Assembly: GCF_030848475.1 (NCBI RefSeq)
Contig: NZ_JAVDDS010000001.1
Span: 124,001-188,000 of the forward strand
Length of the DNA stretch: 64,000 bases
Source of the DNA: Herbivorax alkaliphila
GTDB lineage: Bacteria; Bacillota; Clostridia; Acetivibrionales; Acetivibrionaceae
Direction: 5' to 3'
Both the position numbers and the translations under genes were made by a program. Shown here in pieces: positions 1 to 12,243 of this stretch. The first letter of the stretch is position 1; each line of letters begins with the position of its first letter. The notes under the pieces were generated by a model. That model was given only the letters and a program-made list of their open reading frames with translations. It searched no databases and had not been told where the DNA came from.

Positions 1-2783
1 GGCTTACTGATATAATCATCCATTCCCGCTTCTCTACATTTTTCTTCATCACCTTTCATTGCATAGGCAGTTAAAGCCACTATATTGTTATGTTTATCTC
101 CACTTTCACTTTTACGAATTCTCCTTGTTGCTTCATAACCATCCATAATAGGCATCTGACAATCCATAAACACTATATCATAATTTTTTTCAATGCACGC
201 ATTTACAGCTTCTTCTCCATTCATTGCTACATCACATGAAAGACCTTTTGATTTTAATAGTTTTATAAAAAACAATCTGTTTAGCTTATTGTCTTCTACC
301 ATCAGTATTTTTAATTTTTTATTAAACTCTGCTTCATTTAAAGTGTCTCTAGTTATAAATTTATCTTTACTTTCATTTTGTTTTTTCCCATCCAAAACCA
401 TTAATGAACATTCTAAAAAATCAATTCTTTTAAACGGCTTTGTAAGATATCCTGAAAAGCCTATCTCTTTTGCCTGTTTTCCTTCTCCCTTTTCAGCAAG
501 AGAAGTCAGTAATATTAATGGAATATCTTTTGTAGAAGGTATTGCTTTTAAAGCTGTAGCCAAATCATATCCATTCATGTTTGGCATATTGTAATCAACA
601 AATGCAATATTATAAATACATCCTCCAGATTTCACAAGCTTTCCTAAAGCTTCTGATGCACTTGAAGCTTCATCAACCATAGCACCTGCTTCTTCTAAAT
701 ATATTCTTACTATATCTCTATTAATTTTATGGTCATCTACAACTAATGCCCTTATGCCTTTTAACTTTGAATAGTCAAAGCAACTATTTCCCTGTATTTC
801 TTCTGATTTTTCCAATAATACAGTAAAAATAAAGGTTGTTCCTTTTCCCTCTACACTTTCAACATTTATATTTCCATCCATCATTTCTACAATAGATTTA
901 CATATAGAAAGCCCTAAGCCTGTTCCTCCATATACTCTTGTAGAAGTATTATCCGACTGGGTAAATGGCTTGAATAGTTCTTTGATGGTTTCTCTATTCA
1001 TTCCTATACCAGTATCTTTTACTGTAATCACTAATTCATAACCATTTTCTAATGTGTTTTTCAATGCTACTTCTATAAATATTTCACCTTTTTGAGTAAA
1101 CTTAATTGCATTACTAACAAGATTTATTAGTACCTGCTTAAGTCTTGTAGGATCTCCTGTTACATATAAAGGCACTTCAGATGTTATCAGCATATTTATT
1201 TCAAGTCCTTTTTCTTTTGCCTTTTCTACAAATGGAATTATCGAAGACTCTAGGGTGTTTACTAAATTAAAAGAAATACTTTCAAGGGCGATTTTTCCTG
1301 CCTCTATTTTTGATATATCTAAAATGTCATTTATCACTTGTAACAAAGTATCTGTAGATGCTTTAGCACATTTTAGGTATTCTATTTGCTCATCATTTAA
1401 ATCTGAATTTTCAAGCAAATTAATAAAGCCAACTATTCCATTCATAGGAGTTCTTATTTCATGACTCATATTGGCTAAAAACTGGCTTTTAACTTTACTT
1501 GCCTTTTCTGCTTTTTCTTTTTCTAAAACAAGCTTTTCTTCAGCTGATACCTTTGTTTTTGCATCAGAAATTATGTTTGCCAATACCTTTAAGTTGTTAA
1601 TCTCATTTTTGTTCCATGTTCTTTTATTTTTCACAGAATCAAAACCTAAAAATCCAATTACTTTTTCATTATCTGAAATGCTAACAGTTAAAATAGATTT
1701 TATTTCCTGTCTCTCAAACTCTTTTTTCTCCACCGAAGCTTCTTTGGGGAGCTCATTAATATCTGATATGCTCATAATTCCTGAGTGGATTATTTCACTT
1801 TTCCACCAAGGAAAAAAATCAATTTTAATATTTTTAAAAAAATCTTTTTGAGGTGTTACTCCTTCTCTACACCACTCATGTGTATCGGTTATAGTAGAAT
1901 TATCTTCTGAAAAAAGAAATACATAAGTTCTGTCAACATCAAAAAATTCTCCCATCTGAGTTAACATATTCTTGATTTTTTCATTTAAATTAAAACTATT
2001 TACCTTTATGAAATCAGAAGAAATAATCGACACAATCTCCTGAAAGTTATTTTGAAATTCCAGTTCATTTTCATGTTCTATCCTTTTAGTTACATCTCGG
2101 GCAGCAGCATATATTAAAGAGCCTTTTGGTTGTGATCGCCATTCAATAAATTTATATCTTCCATCTTTTCCTTTGTAACGATTTACAAAGTTCACTACTT
2201 TTTGTTGTTTTCCCAGTTTGTCCATAGCTTTTAGGGTATCTTCAATATCATCAGGATGAACAAAATCTAGGAACTTTCTCTTTTCCAAATCTTTTTTACT
2301 ATACCCAAGTATTCTTCCCCATTCTCTGTTTACTTTGTGAAAGTTTCCATTTGTATCAGCAATACAAAGCAAGTCTAGATTTATCTCAAAAAAGTTATCA
2401 AGTTCTTCAATTTTCTCCCTCTCATTTGATATGTCAATGAAAAAACTAACAAAATAATATTTTTCGGGACAAAAAACGGTTATTCTATAACACCTATTTA
2501 AAGCAATTGATTTTTTTTCAATTTCTTTTTTTCCTCCATTTAATGCTACGTCTCCGTAAAAAGATATCCAATCAAATTCACTTTTTTCTCTTATATCAGG
2601 AATTATATCGGTTACTTTTTTACCAATTGCATCAGTGCTTTTAATACCTGTAAATTTTTCAAACAAAGAATTAACCTCTAAAAATTCATAATCACATGGG
2701 TTTCCCGCATCATCACATATTATTCTATGATATGCATAAGCTACAGGCATTTTTTTTAAAACTTCAGAATATAAATCAGACAT
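1..2783 (-). CDS. Hybrid sensor histidine kinase, two PAS, GAF, two receivers (3' end outside window)
   Basis: Cytoplasmic hybrid kinase at the distal end of the chemosensory operon; it passes phosphate from its own His to receiver Asp residues. Read from the complement it starts at the ATG at 2783, 9 bases after an AGAGAGGTG ribosome site, and stays open to the window edge (about 927 residues visible). Order: two PAS-like segments (about 1-115 and 125-235), a GAF-like segment (about 245-395), dimerisation domain with NMSHEIRTPMNG (His near residue 440), ATPase domain with DTGIG and GGTGLGL, receiver 1 (VDYNMPNMNG, Asp near 730) and receiver 2 (MDCQMPIMDG, Asp near 873). The last visible residues, GMDDYISKP, carry the conserved receiver Lys, so only a short tail is missing. 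No membrane segment was seen. It lies 16 bp after the large CheA gene. The domain architecture is clear; its input signal is unknown. Confidence 0.92.
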   Translation of the reverse strand, partial: MSDLYSEVLKKMPVAYAYHRIICDDAGNPCDYEFLEVNSLFEKFTGIKSTDAIGKKVTDIIPDIREKSEFDWISFYGDVALNGGKKEIEKKSIALNRCYRITVFCPEKYYFVSFFIDISNEREKIEELDNFFEINLDLLCIADTNGNFHKVNREWGRILGYSKKDLEKRKFLDFVHPDDIEDTLKAMDKLGKQQKVVNFVNRYKGKDGRYKFIEWRSQPKGSLIYAAARDVTKRIEHENELEFQNNFQEIVSIISSDFIKVNSFNLNEKIKNMLTQMGEFFDVDRTYVFLFSEDNSTITDTHEWCREGVTPQKDFFKNIKIDFFPWWKSEIIHSGIMSISDINELPKEASVEKKEFERQEIKSILTVSISDNEKVIGFLGFDSVKNKRTWNKNEINNLKVLANIISDAKTKVSAEEKLVLEKEKAEKASKVKSQFLANMSHEIRTPMNGIVGFINLLENSDLNDEQIEYLKCAKASTDTLLQVINDILDISKIEAGKIALESISFNLVNTLESSIIPFVEKAKEKGLEINMLITSEVPLYVTGDPTRLKQVLINLVSNAIKFTQKGEIFIEVALKNTLENGYELVITVKDTGIGMNRETIKELFKPFTQSDNTSTRVYGGTGLGLSICKSIVEMMDGNINVESVEGKGTTFIFTVLLEKSEEIQGNSCFDYSKLKGIRALVVDDHKINRDIVRIYLEEAGAMVDEASSASEALGKLVKSGGCIYNIAFVDYNMPNMNGYDLATALKAIPSTKDIPLILLTSLAEKGEGKQAKEIGFSGYLTKPFKRIDFLECSLMVLDGKKQNESKDKFITRDTLNEAEFNKKLKILMVEDNKLNRLFFIKLLKSKGLSCDVAMNGEEAVNACIEKNYDIVFMDCQMPIMDGYEATRRIRKSESGDKHNNIVALTAYAMKGDEEKCREAGMDDYISK

Positions 2784-2799
2784 AATATAACACCTCTCT

Positions 2800-5478
2800 T
2801 TAAGAAGAAGAGTTATTTTCTCCCATCTTAAACAACTCTTCTACATCCAGTATTAATGAGACTTTTCCATCTCCTAAAATACTTGCTCCTGATGCAAATT
2901 TAAGATCTTTAAATTCTTCATTTAATGGTTTTGCAACCACTTCCTGCCTCCCTAAAACCTCGGATACAGGAAATGCTTTTAACTTTTGTTCAACTTCTAA
3001 AATTACCACCATTTCACTTTTTTTGTCCTCATCTTTTATATCGAATATTTCTTTAGAAGGTATTAGCCCTATTATTTCATCTCTTACATTTATAAATTCT
3101 CTTTTTCCCTTTACACTCACCCACTGGTCTTCTTCAGGCTTTAATAGATGTTTTATGTAAAGTGTTGGAATTATATAACGAATGCCTGCTACATCAACTA
3201 TAGTTCCATTTATAACTGCAAGATTTATAGGAATTTTAAGAGTAAATATACACCCTTGTCCAGGATTATTTATAATATCAACTCTACCTCCTATTTTTGA
3301 CATTTCTGTTTCCACTACATTCATACCAACTCCTCTTCCAGAAATGTTATTTGCTTCTTCTTTTGTGGAGAAACTTGGCATGAAAATAAATCTGTTTATC
3401 TCGTCTTGAGAATAATCCCGCTCATCATTAATTAAATTTTGTTCTTTTGCCTTATTATAAATCTTTTCAGTATCAAGTCCCTTTCCGTCATCCTTTATTT
3501 CTATGTATACACTTCCTCTTTTACTGCAAGCATCTACATATACTTTACCTTCTTCATTTTTGCCTTTTTGCTTTCTCTCTTCACTGCTTTCTAGTCCATG
3601 TGAAACTGCATTTCTCACAATATGCATAAGGGGATCAAATAATTTTTCAACTATACTCCGATCAACCTCTGTGTCTTCTCCTGATACAATGATATCAACC
3701 TTTTTCTCCAATTCTACTCCAGTATCTCTTCCAATCCTCATTAACTTTTGAAATGTCGGCCTTAAAGATACCATTCTAAGTGACATTGAAAGCCCCTGTA
3801 CGTCTTTTATTGTTTTAGACATTCTAGATAAGTTATTCATAAATTGACTGTGAATGCTCATTTGTTCTTTTGCATCTCTCTCAAGTATAGAATAAAAAAC
3901 CAACATTTCACCTAATAAATCAACAAGATTATCTATCTTTTTAACTGGTATTTTCATAAATTTATTACTTTCCAAAACAGTACCTTTATTTTTTTTACCT
4001 TTATCTTCTTGACTGTTTATCGACTCAATTATATCTTTAGGGGCAACCTTTTTTTCTTTTACAGCAACCTGACCAAATTTTAAATCTGTATAGTTTTCTT
4101 TTTGTTTTTTCAAAAGTTCCTCTAAATCAGACTCTTTAAGCTTTCCTCTTTCAATAAGAATTTCTCCAAGTTTTTTTTCTTCATATTCTCCTTTTTCTTT
4201 TTTATCATATTGTTTTATGTGCTCACTGTACTTTTTTAAAAACTCTTCGTCTTTTATTAGATTCTCATTTTTACATAAATTAAGAATCATATCTGCTGAT
4301 GCAAGTATCAAACTAACTAATTGATTGTCTGCCTGAATTTCTTCTTTTAAATGCATATCTAAAACTTTTTCTGCTTTTGAAGAAATTTCAGATATTTCTA
4401 AATGTCCTAAAAAGGCTGAAAGCCCTTTTATAGTATGAAAACTTCTGAAAAGAATATAAATTATATCTTCATTGTCCTGATTTTTGTCAATTAAAACTGC
4501 ATTAATATTTATTTTTTCAATTTGTTCAACAATGCTTTCTTTTATATCTTTATCAAATTCTTTTTCAATTTCTATAAACTTGTGTGTATCTTCTCCTATT
4601 ATATCATTTACCATAGAGTCTTCTATTGTTTTATGCTGGTTTGCAGTACAGACTTTATCCTTTACACTTACTAGTTTAAAGGAACTTCCACCTTTCGATT
4701 TTTTTTCTTTATCTAAAGTCTCTATGCAAATATTTTTCACTTCTTGTAGCGTTTCAAGTTTTTCTAAAATTTCATCTTTTTTAAGCTTAGAAACAATAAT
4801 AGCTTTAATTGTATTTTCTTCTATTACAAAATCTTCTTTTTTAGCTTCCTCTTCATCAGGCCTTCTAGGAAGAGATGATATTATTTCTCCTATACTTTCA
4901 ATTTCACGAAATGTCAGCAACACTCTTACTGTTTTAAACATACAATCATCAACTAATGAAATATTTAAATTGTAGGCACTATAACCTTCTGAAAAATAAC
5001 TCTTAACTCTATCAGCATTTTCTTTATCTAGTTCTAGAAATTCTTTTTTATCTTTATCGTCTGTTTTTTCTTCTACTGGCTGCTTTACTTCTTCCTGTCT
5101 TTCTTCTATTATTTTATGAAGTTTTGCTAAAATGCTATCAGAGTTTATTTCCTCTTCTGAACCTGTCCTAGTTATTGAGTCAAGACTGTTTTCAAGAAAA
5201 TCATGACAGACAAATAAAAGTTCTATTACTTTCCTGTCTGCTTCTATTTTCCCCCCTCTTATATCATGAAGTATATCTTCCATATCATGTGTAAGTTTTT
5301 CCATCTTTTCAAATCCCATAGCAGCTGAAGAGCCTTTTATTGTATGTGCAGCACGAAAAAGCTGGTCAATTAAATCTTGGTCATAAGGATTTTTTTCTAG
5401 GCTTAAAAGTGCAATATCCAGCGCCTCAAGATGTTCCTTTGTTTCTTCAATATATATTTCCATCAATTCTTCATTCAT
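2800..5478 (-). CDS. cheA: Large chemotaxis histidine kinase CheA with two HPt domains
   Basis: CheA autophosphorylates an HPt His from ATP under receptor/CheW control and passes phosphate to response regulators. The start is the ATG at 5478, preceded by AAAGGAAGTG; an upstream in-frame start six codons earlier would overlap that site. About 892 residues. HPt1 has AAHTIKGSS (His45). Residues about 160-265 resemble a CheA regulator-binding (P2) region. A second HPt carries SFHTIKGLSAF near 350. A segment near 440-490 (LGEILIERGKL) resembles the GspE/MshE N-terminal fold often found in such kinases. Then come the dimer domain, the ATPase domain (DPLMHIVRNAVSHG N box, DDGKG and GRGVGM G boxes) and a CheW-like C-terminus. 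All catalytic motifs look intact. It sits 25 bp after cheR. Two phosphorylatable HPt domains in one CheA suggest branched output; this is inferred. Confidence 0.95.
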   Translation of the reverse strand: MNEELMEIYIEETKEHLEALDIALLSLEKNPYDQDLIDQLFRAAHTIKGSSAAMGFEKMEKLTHDMEDILHDIRGGKIEADRKVIELLFVCHDFLENSLDSITRTGSEEEINSDSILAKLHKIIEERQEEVKQPVEEKTDDKDKKEFLELDKENADRVKSYFSEGYSAYNLNISLVDDCMFKTVRVLLTFREIESIGEIISSLPRRPDEEEAKKEDFVIEENTIKAIIVSKLKKDEILEKLETLQEVKNICIETLDKEKKSKGGSSFKLVSVKDKVCTANQHKTIEDSMVNDIIGEDTHKFIEIEKEFDKDIKESIVEQIEKININAVLIDKNQDNEDIIYILFRSFHTIKGLSAFLGHLEISEISSKAEKVLDMHLKEEIQADNQLVSLILASADMILNLCKNENLIKDEEFLKKYSEHIKQYDKKEKGEYEEKKLGEILIERGKLKESDLEELLKKQKENYTDLKFGQVAVKEKKVAPKDIIESINSQEDKGKKNKGTVLESNKFMKIPVKKIDNLVDLLGEMLVFYSILERDAKEQMSIHSQFMNNLSRMSKTIKDVQGLSMSLRMVSLRPTFQKLMRIGRDTGVELEKKVDIIVSGEDTEVDRSIVEKLFDPLMHIVRNAVSHGLESSEERKQKGKNEEGKVYVDACSKRGSVYIEIKDDGKGLDTEKIYNKAKEQNLINDERDYSQDEINRFIFMPSFSTKEEANNISGRGVGMNVVETEMSKIGGRVDIINNPGQGCIFTLKIPINLAVINGTIVDVAGIRYIIPTLYIKHLLKPEEDQWVSVKGKREFINVRDEIIGLIPSKEIFDIKDEDKKSEMVVILEVEQKLKAFPVSEVLGRQEVVAKPLNEEFKDLKFASGASILGDGKVSLILDVEELFKMGENNSSS

Positions 5479-5503
5479 AAATTCACTTCCTTTCAAAAAC
5501 TGC

Positions 5504-6310
5504 CTATTTAATATATATAGTAGGCTTTAAATATTGAAATTTATGCTTTTTTCCTGTAAGACTTTCTGAATGACCAATAAAAAGAATTCCACCTGGTACA
5601 AGCACATCATAAAATTTATCTATAAGTCTTTGTTGAACTTTCGAGTCAAAATATATCATTACATTTCTACAGAAGATTAAGTCAAAAGACTTTTTAAAAG
5701 GAAAATCATCCATAAGATTAAATAACCTGAATGTAACAAGTCTTCTTATTGTTTCAGACGCTTTCCATCCTCTTTCACATTTTTTAAAATATTTAAGTAG
5801 ATAATATTTGTCAATATTGTTTTTTATTGTAGAGGAATAAACTCCTTCTATAGCCTGTTTTAATACATTTGAATTAATATCAGTTCCTAAAATCTTTATG
5901 TTTAACCCCTGTAAAAAATGTTCTAAAAGAACTATTGAAAGGGTATATGCTTCTTCCCCAGTAGAGCATCCTGCACTCCATACTCTTATTTCATTATTTC
6001 TCCTTATTCTTTTGTTTTTGTCAATAATAAAATCTTCACTGCTCTTTATAAACTCAAAATGATTGTTTTCTCGAAAAAAATCAGTTTTGTTTACTGTAAT
6101 TTCGTTTGAAAATTCAAACAAACTCTCTTTATCATATCCCTGAGTGAGGATCCTGAAATACTCTTCATAGGACTCGCATCTGCTTTTTACAATCAGTTTT
6201 AAAAGCTTAGACTGTAGCATCTCTTTTTTGTCCTGGCTTATATTTATTCCAAATTTATCATATATAAAGTTTCTGTATTTCAGGAACGTACCGTCACTCA
6301 AGTATCTCAT
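5504..6310 (-). CDS. cheR: Chemotaxis protein methyltransferase CheR
   Basis: SAM-dependent methyltransferase that methylates glutamates of the MCP signalling domain for adaptation. The 268-residue product has the usual CheR layout: an N-terminal helical domain (about 1-75) and a Rossmann methyltransferase domain with the SAM-binding motif VWSAGCSTGEEAYTLS and the DLIFCRNVMIYFD motif. The length is normal for the family. The ATG at 6310 follows AGGAGAG at about 10 bases. It lies 15 bp downstream of the MCP stop and 25 bp before the large cheA. The MCP here does not end in an NWETF-type CheR-docking pentapeptide, so tethering is not indicated. Confidence 0.95.
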   Translation of the reverse strand: MRYLSDGTFLKYRNFIYDKFGINISQDKKEMLQSKLLKLIVKSRCESYEEYFRILTQGYDKESLFEFSNEITVNKTDFFRENNHFEFIKSSEDFIIDKNKRIRRNNEIRVWSAGCSTGEEAYTLSIVLLEHFLQGLNIKILGTDINSNVLKQAIEGVYSSTIKNNIDKYYLLKYFKKCERGWKASETIRRLVTFRLFNLMDDFPFKKSFDLIFCRNVMIYFDSKVQQRLIDKFYDVLVPGGILFIGHSESLTGKKHKFQYLKPTIYIK

Positions 6311-6325
6311 TTATTTTATCTCTCC

Positions 6326-8317
6326 TTAAAAGTCGTCTTTATCTTCTTCTAGTGGAATAACATCATCTGGGTTTACAATATGGGTTTTTGAATTGTCTGA
6401 GCTTTTACTTTTGTTATTATCTCTAGACAATTTTTTTGTGCTTTTTTCTTCTATCATTTTCTTTGGAGCATGACTTGACAGTTTTTTAGTTCTCATGTTT
6501 GAACCTGTGCTGCTACCTTCTACAAGTGCCAATAATTGATTTACCATCTCATCTAAGTTTTCTGCCTGTGCACTCAATTCTTCTGAAGATGATGCACTCT
6601 CCTCTGCACTAGCAGCATTTTCCTGAGTGGCTTTTTCCATCTGGTTTATTGCCTTGTTTATTTGTCCTATTCCCTGAGTTTGTTCCTGACTTGCAGCTGC
6701 AATCTCATCCATAAGTTCATTTACTTTTTTAGATTGGAGCGTTATTTCTGATAATGATTCTCCTACCTTTTTGGCAACTTCTGCACCTTTGTGAGACATG
6801 TTAATATTGTTTTCAATTATCGAAGCAGTGTCTTTTGCTGCCTGTGCACTTCTTTGAGCAAGGTTCCTCACTTCTTCTGCAACTACTGCAAAACCCATTC
6901 CTGCATCACCTGCTCTTGCTGCTTCTACTGCTGCATTAAGTGCTAATATATTTGTCTGAAAAGCTATTTCATCAATTACTTTTATTATTTTTCCAATTTC
7001 ATCGCTGGATTTTTTAATCTCTTCCATAGAACTCATCATTTCATTCATTTCACTATTTCCTTTATAAGAAGCATCTTTAGCTTTTTCTGACAACATAGCT
7101 GCCTGCTTTGTATTTTCAGTGTTTTGCTGCACCATAGATGCCGATTGCTCTAGCGTAGAGGATGTCTCTTGAATTGATGAAGCCTGTTCTGCATTTGCCT
7201 CAGCTAACTGCTGACTTGAACTGGATAATTGCTCTGATGCTGCAGTAACCTGCTCAGCTCCTTGGGACATGCCATCTACAATTCTATTTATTGGTTTTGT
7301 GATGCTTGAAATTATAAACAGGCTAAGTATAATCCCTGCTATCAACGCAATAATAAGTCCTATTATCACAACAGTGGTTGAAGTTCCAAGACTTCTTGCA
7401 TTTTCTAAGGATCTGTCTTCCACATATGCTATTCCAGCATCCATATTTTCTGCTGACAGTGCCACAGCTCTTAGACCTGTGTCTGTCCTTGCATTATTTA
7501 CTCTATCCATTTCAGCCCAATTGTCTTGAAGCCTTTGCATACCTGCTCTGTAATCGTCTGCCGAATTTCTTATATCAGTTACTTGTCTCTGGTTATCAGC
7601 ATTGTCTAGTGTAGGTTCTATTTCATTTAAAATAGAATGCACTGAATCAAAATTTCGTATTCCTTCATCGATATAAGCATCATTATGTGTTATTTGAAAT
7701 CTTTCATTTGAAATTCTTATATCGTTTGCCGTATCTAATACATCGTTCATTCTGTATATTTGCCAGACCCTTTCATTTAGTGCTGAATGACTTGCGTCTG
7801 AAGCTATTTCTCTTTCCATGTCTTCATTCATATTATCTAAAAACTCATCTACATTTGAAACAAGTACTACTGCTGACGAATCTAGCTCGCTTATTATTCC
7901 TTCCAAATCATCGTTTAGCTCTAAAGTCTCATCCATTAGGCCTTCATACTCTGATATATATATTTCAATTTCTTCAATATTGTTTTCAAAATCTCCTAAG
8001 TTTTCTGAATTTGAAGCCAGCTCTTTTCCTTCTTCGATGTATCCCTTAACATTTTCAAGATATACCAAAGAACTATCATAAAAGCTTCTGTCTCCGTCAA
8101 AAGCATAACCTCTCATCTCGTACATAAGCATTAGAATATTTTCTTCTATTTCTGCTGAAATTGCAACTTCCGGTACATATTCTTCTGCTAGAATTGTAGA
8201 TTGAACTCTCGTATTGTTCATATTTATTGAAGCTACCACTCCAAGAACAATCATAATTAAAATAACAATACCAAATCCTGCTGCTATTTTGTAGCTTAGT
8301 CGTAAATTTTTAAACAT
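6326..8317 (-). CDS. Methyl-accepting chemotaxis protein, membrane-bound
   Basis: Transmembrane chemoreceptor that controls CheA through CheW. The start is the ATG at 8317 with AGGAGGCG 8 bases upstream; the open frame extends 8 codons further but without a ribosome site. About 663 residues. TM1 is near 10-30, followed by an acidic helical extracytoplasmic domain (four-helix-bundle type) to about 310, TM2 near 315-340, a HAMP-like stretch, and a long coiled signalling domain with the highly conserved hairpin tip ([23 protein letters not shown], given here in part as [13 protein letters not shown]). The tail is charged and ends EEDKDDF, with no CheR-docking motif. The first 8 bases overlap the end of cheW. 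It is the only MCP gene in the locus, so it is the likely dedicated receptor; the ligand is unknown. Confidence 0.95.
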   Translation of the reverse strand: MFKNLRLSYKIAAGFGIVILIMIVLGVVASINMNNTRVQSTILAEEYVPEVAISAEIEENILMLMYEMRGYAFDGDRSFYDSSLVYLENVKGYIEEGKELASNSENLGDFENNIEEIEIYISEYEGLMDETLELNDDLEGIISELDSSAVVLVSNVDEFLDNMNEDMEREIASDASHSALNERVWQIYRMNDVLDTANDIRISNERFQITHNDAYIDEGIRNFDSVHSILNEIEPTLDNADNQRQVTDIRNSADDYRAGMQRLQDNWAEMDRVNNARTDTGLRAVALSAENMDAGIAYVEDRSLENARSLGTSTTVVIIGLIIALIAGIILSLFIISSITKPINRIVDGMSQGAEQVTAASEQLSSSSQQLAEANAEQASSIQETSSTLEQSASMVQQNTENTKQAAMLSEKAKDASYKGNSEMNEMMSSMEEIKKSSDEIGKIIKVIDEIAFQTNILALNAAVEAARAGDAGMGFAVVAEEVRNLAQRSAQAAKDTASIIENNINMSHKGAEVAKKVGESLSEITLQSKKVNELMDEIAAASQEQTQGIGQINKAINQMEKATQENAASAEESASSSEELSAQAENLDEMVNQLLALVEGSSTGSNMRTKKLSSHAPKKMIEEKSTKKLSRDNNKSKSSDNSKTHIVNPDDVIPLEEDKDDF

Positions 8318-8798
8318 TTTGAATCGCCTCCTGTTTTTCATTTAGTATTACTAAATCTTCATTTCCTAGAACTTTTTCAATTTCTAAAAGAAGTATGACT
8401 TTTTCTTTCACCTTGCCTATACCTGTTAAAAAACCTTCTTCCGCTCTTGAGTCATATTGGGGAGGTGGTTCAATTTCTCCTTTTTGAATATTTACCACCT
8501 CTGAAACAGTATCAACTATTATTCCCATAAGCCTTGAAGTACCTGCCAAAGAAACTTCAACAACTATTATGCATGTCCTTTGGTTGTATTCCATCTCTTT
8601 CATTCCAAACTTAAGGCGCAAGTCCAAAACAGGTATTATCTTTCCTCTAAGGTTAATTACACCTCTTATAAATTCTGGAGTTTTTGGAATAGCTGTTATA
8701 TCCATGATACCTATAATCTCTTTAACTCTGTGAATGGATATACCATATTCCTCATCTTCAAGTAAAAAGGATAAGAATTTCCCTCCATCTTGTTCCAT
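8310..8798 (-). CDS. cheW: CheW coupling protein
   Basis: Scaffold that links the MCP to CheA. The chosen ATG at 8798 gives a 162-residue protein (MEQDGGK...); its ribosome site GGAGG lies inside the last codons of the upstream cheA (GGAGGTTAA), which points to translational coupling. The longer reading that starts at 8837 lies inside that cheA and has no ribosome site. The product is a single CheW/SH3-like domain with [16 protein letters not shown] and VDTVSEVV, both typical of the family. Its stop overlaps the MCP start by 8 bases. Confidence 0.95.
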   Translation of the reverse strand: MEQDGGKFLSFLLEDEEYGISIHRVKEIIGIMDITAIPKTPEFIRGVINLRGKIIPVLDLRLKFGMKEMEYNQRTCIIVVEVSLAGTSRLMGIIVDTVSEVVNIQKGEIEPPPQYDSRAEEGFLTGIGKVKEKVILLLEIEKVLGNEDLVILNEKQEAIQNV

Positions 8799-8802
8799 AG
8801 CT

Positions 8803-10545
8803 TTAACCTCCATTTCTAAATATAGATTCAACATCAACGATAAATGATGCTCTGCCGTCTTCTAAAATTGATGCTCCCATTACAAAAGATGGATTATAAT
8901 ATACATTGTCTAGGCTTTTAACTGCTAGCTTCCTTCTCTCATCAATTCCTTCCACAGCAATAGCTCTTTTTTCCCTTCTTATTTGCAGTAACAAAATACA
9001 TAAATCACCCTCTTCTTTTTTTTCTTTTAGTCCAAATATCTTTTCTCGTGGCAGTAAAGGGATAATTTCCTCTTTGACTTTAACCATGTTCTTATTTCCC
9101 TGTTGTTTTATCCATGAATATTCCCCCCATTTAAGCACTTTTTTTAGGTATGTGGTAGGAATTATAAATTTTTCTTTATCAATATTTACAACTACACCAT
9201 CTAAAACTGCAAGATTTAAAGGAGTTTTGACAACAAATGTACACCCTTTTCCTGGATTGTTATGTATCTCTACTTTTCCTCCTATTTTAGCTATTTCAGT
9301 TTTTACCACATCAAGCCCAACACCTCTTCCTGAAATACTGTTTACAGATTCTGATGTTGAAAAACCTGGCATAAATAAAAAGTCAAGTATTTCCTCATTG
9401 CTATATTCAATATCAGGATTTACAAGTTTTTTATTTATGGCTTTTTTTAAAACTTTTTCTAGATTTATTCCTCCTCCATCATCAGATATTTCTATATAGA
9501 CACTTTCACTTTTTGTATATGCTTCAATGTTTACAGTTCCACATTCATCTTTCCCCTTTTCTATCCTCTCTTCTTTTGACTCTATTCCATGGGATATAGA
9601 GTTTTTAACTATATGCATAAGAGGATCAGTTATTTTTTCTGCAAGATCTCTTTCCATTTCAGTATTTTCACCTGTTACTTTAAGATGGATATTTTTGCCT
9701 AATTCTTTTATAGTCTCATCTGCAACTTTTTTCAATTTATTAAAATTTGCTTTTAGCGGAACCATCCCTAGGGACATTATTAGATTTTGCATATTTATAG
9801 TGGCTTTTGACATTTCCATAAATTCTTTAAAAAAATTTTCATTTGTTTCAACTCTATTTTCCATCTCTCTCTCTAATACTGACTGGGTAATAATAATTTC
9901 TCCCATTAATTCAGATAGAAAGTCAATATCTTCAGGCATAACTTTTAAATACTCTACACAATTTGTATTTTTATTCTCACTTAAGTCTTTAGACACATTT
10001 TTTTTATTATTTTCTTTTCTTTTTTTTAATTTTTCATTATCACTTTGCTGTTTTTTTAATCCATCAGCCTCTTTATTTTTGGTGCTCTTTTGCAAAAGAT
10101 TATTTACTTCACTTTGTTTTAAATATAATTTTTCAAAAAGTTCTTCAACTGTTTTTATAAATATATTATTATCTACTACTTTATTGTCTCTGCAAATGGA
10201 AACTATTTTATCTGCCGCCATAAGAATTATATCTATACAGCCCTTTTGTGGCACAACTTTTATATTTTTTAGCAAGTCTAAAAGAGTCTCTGTTTTATGT
10301 GCTATCTCGGCTATCAATGACTGATTTATAAATCCTGCAAGTCCTTTTATACTGTGAAAGGATCTAAATAAGTCATCTATTAATTCAATTTTTTCCTTGC
10401 TCTTATCTATTTTAAGACAAATATTTTCTATGTTTTCAACATGTTCTGAAACTTCAATAATCACTTCATCATACAATTCTAGTATTTCATCTTGCGATTT
10501 TTCCTTTTCAGAATTGGTGAAAACTTCTCTATTTTGCTCACTCAT
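8803..10545 (-). CDS. cheA: Compact chemotaxis histidine kinase CheA (second copy)
   Basis: Second full CheA of the locus, about 580 residues from the ATG at 10545 (AAGGAAGTG about 10 bases upstream; a GTG four codons earlier sits on the ribosome site). It has a single HPt with SFHSIKGLAGF (His64), a lysine-rich linker near 150-185 instead of a recognisable P2 domain, a dimer domain, an ATPase domain with intact N box (DPLMHIVKNSISHG) and G boxes (DDGGG, GRGVGLDVV), and a CheW-like C-terminal domain. It is directly followed by cheW, whose ribosome site it contains. This gene and the large cheA belong to the same subtype of short-P2 CheA and look like paralogues; which MCP or regulator each serves cannot be told. 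Confidence 0.95.
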   Translation of the reverse strand: MSEQNREVFTNSEKEKSQDEILELYDEVIIEVSEHVENIENICLKIDKSKEKIELIDDLFRSFHSIKGLAGFINQSLIAEIAHKTETLLDLLKNIKVVPQKGCIDIILMAADKIVSICRDNKVVDNNIFIKTVEELFEKLYLKQSEVNNLLQKSTKNKEADGLKKQQSDNEKLKKRKENNKKNVSKDLSENKNTNCVEYLKVMPEDIDFLSELMGEIIITQSVLEREMENRVETNENFFKEFMEMSKATINMQNLIMSLGMVPLKANFNKLKKVADETIKELGKNIHLKVTGENTEMERDLAEKITDPLMHIVKNSISHGIESKEERIEKGKDECGTVNIEAYTKSESVYIEISDDGGGINLEKVLKKAINKKLVNPDIEYSNEEILDFLFMPGFSTSESVNSISGRGVGLDVVKTEIAKIGGKVEIHNNPGKGCTFVVKTPLNLAVLDGVVVNIDKEKFIIPTTYLKKVLKWGEYSWIKQQGNKNMVKVKEEIIPLLPREKIFGLKEKKEEGDLCILLLQIRREKRAIAVEGIDERRKLAVKSLDNVYYNPSFVMGASILEDGRASFIVDVESIFRNGG

Positions 10546-10645
10546 AATAAAGGTCACTTCCTTAATTGGTATTTGTGATACAATTTATTATTTTAAGAAT
10601 CATTAAGCAATGGCTAAGTAACAGACTAATGAACCTTTAAGATTT

Positions 10646-12155
<1,510 letters not shown>

Positions 12156-12243
12156 ATTTTAAACACCTTCTATCATATATCAGGTTTATTTTCTATATAA
12201 TTAAATGACTCAATATAATCAATTACAAGGATTTTCAAAAAAA

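Noticed and set aside
193-1851. Several plus-strand open frames
   Set aside because: They lie antisense to the hybrid kinase whose domains are clear on the minus strand, and have no ribosome site or recognisable domain.
4484-10606. Long plus-strand frames, up to 265 codons, across the cheA genes
   Set aside because: Ser/Phe/Leu-rich shadow translations opposite Glu/Lys/Asp-rich CheA coding sequence; no family features.
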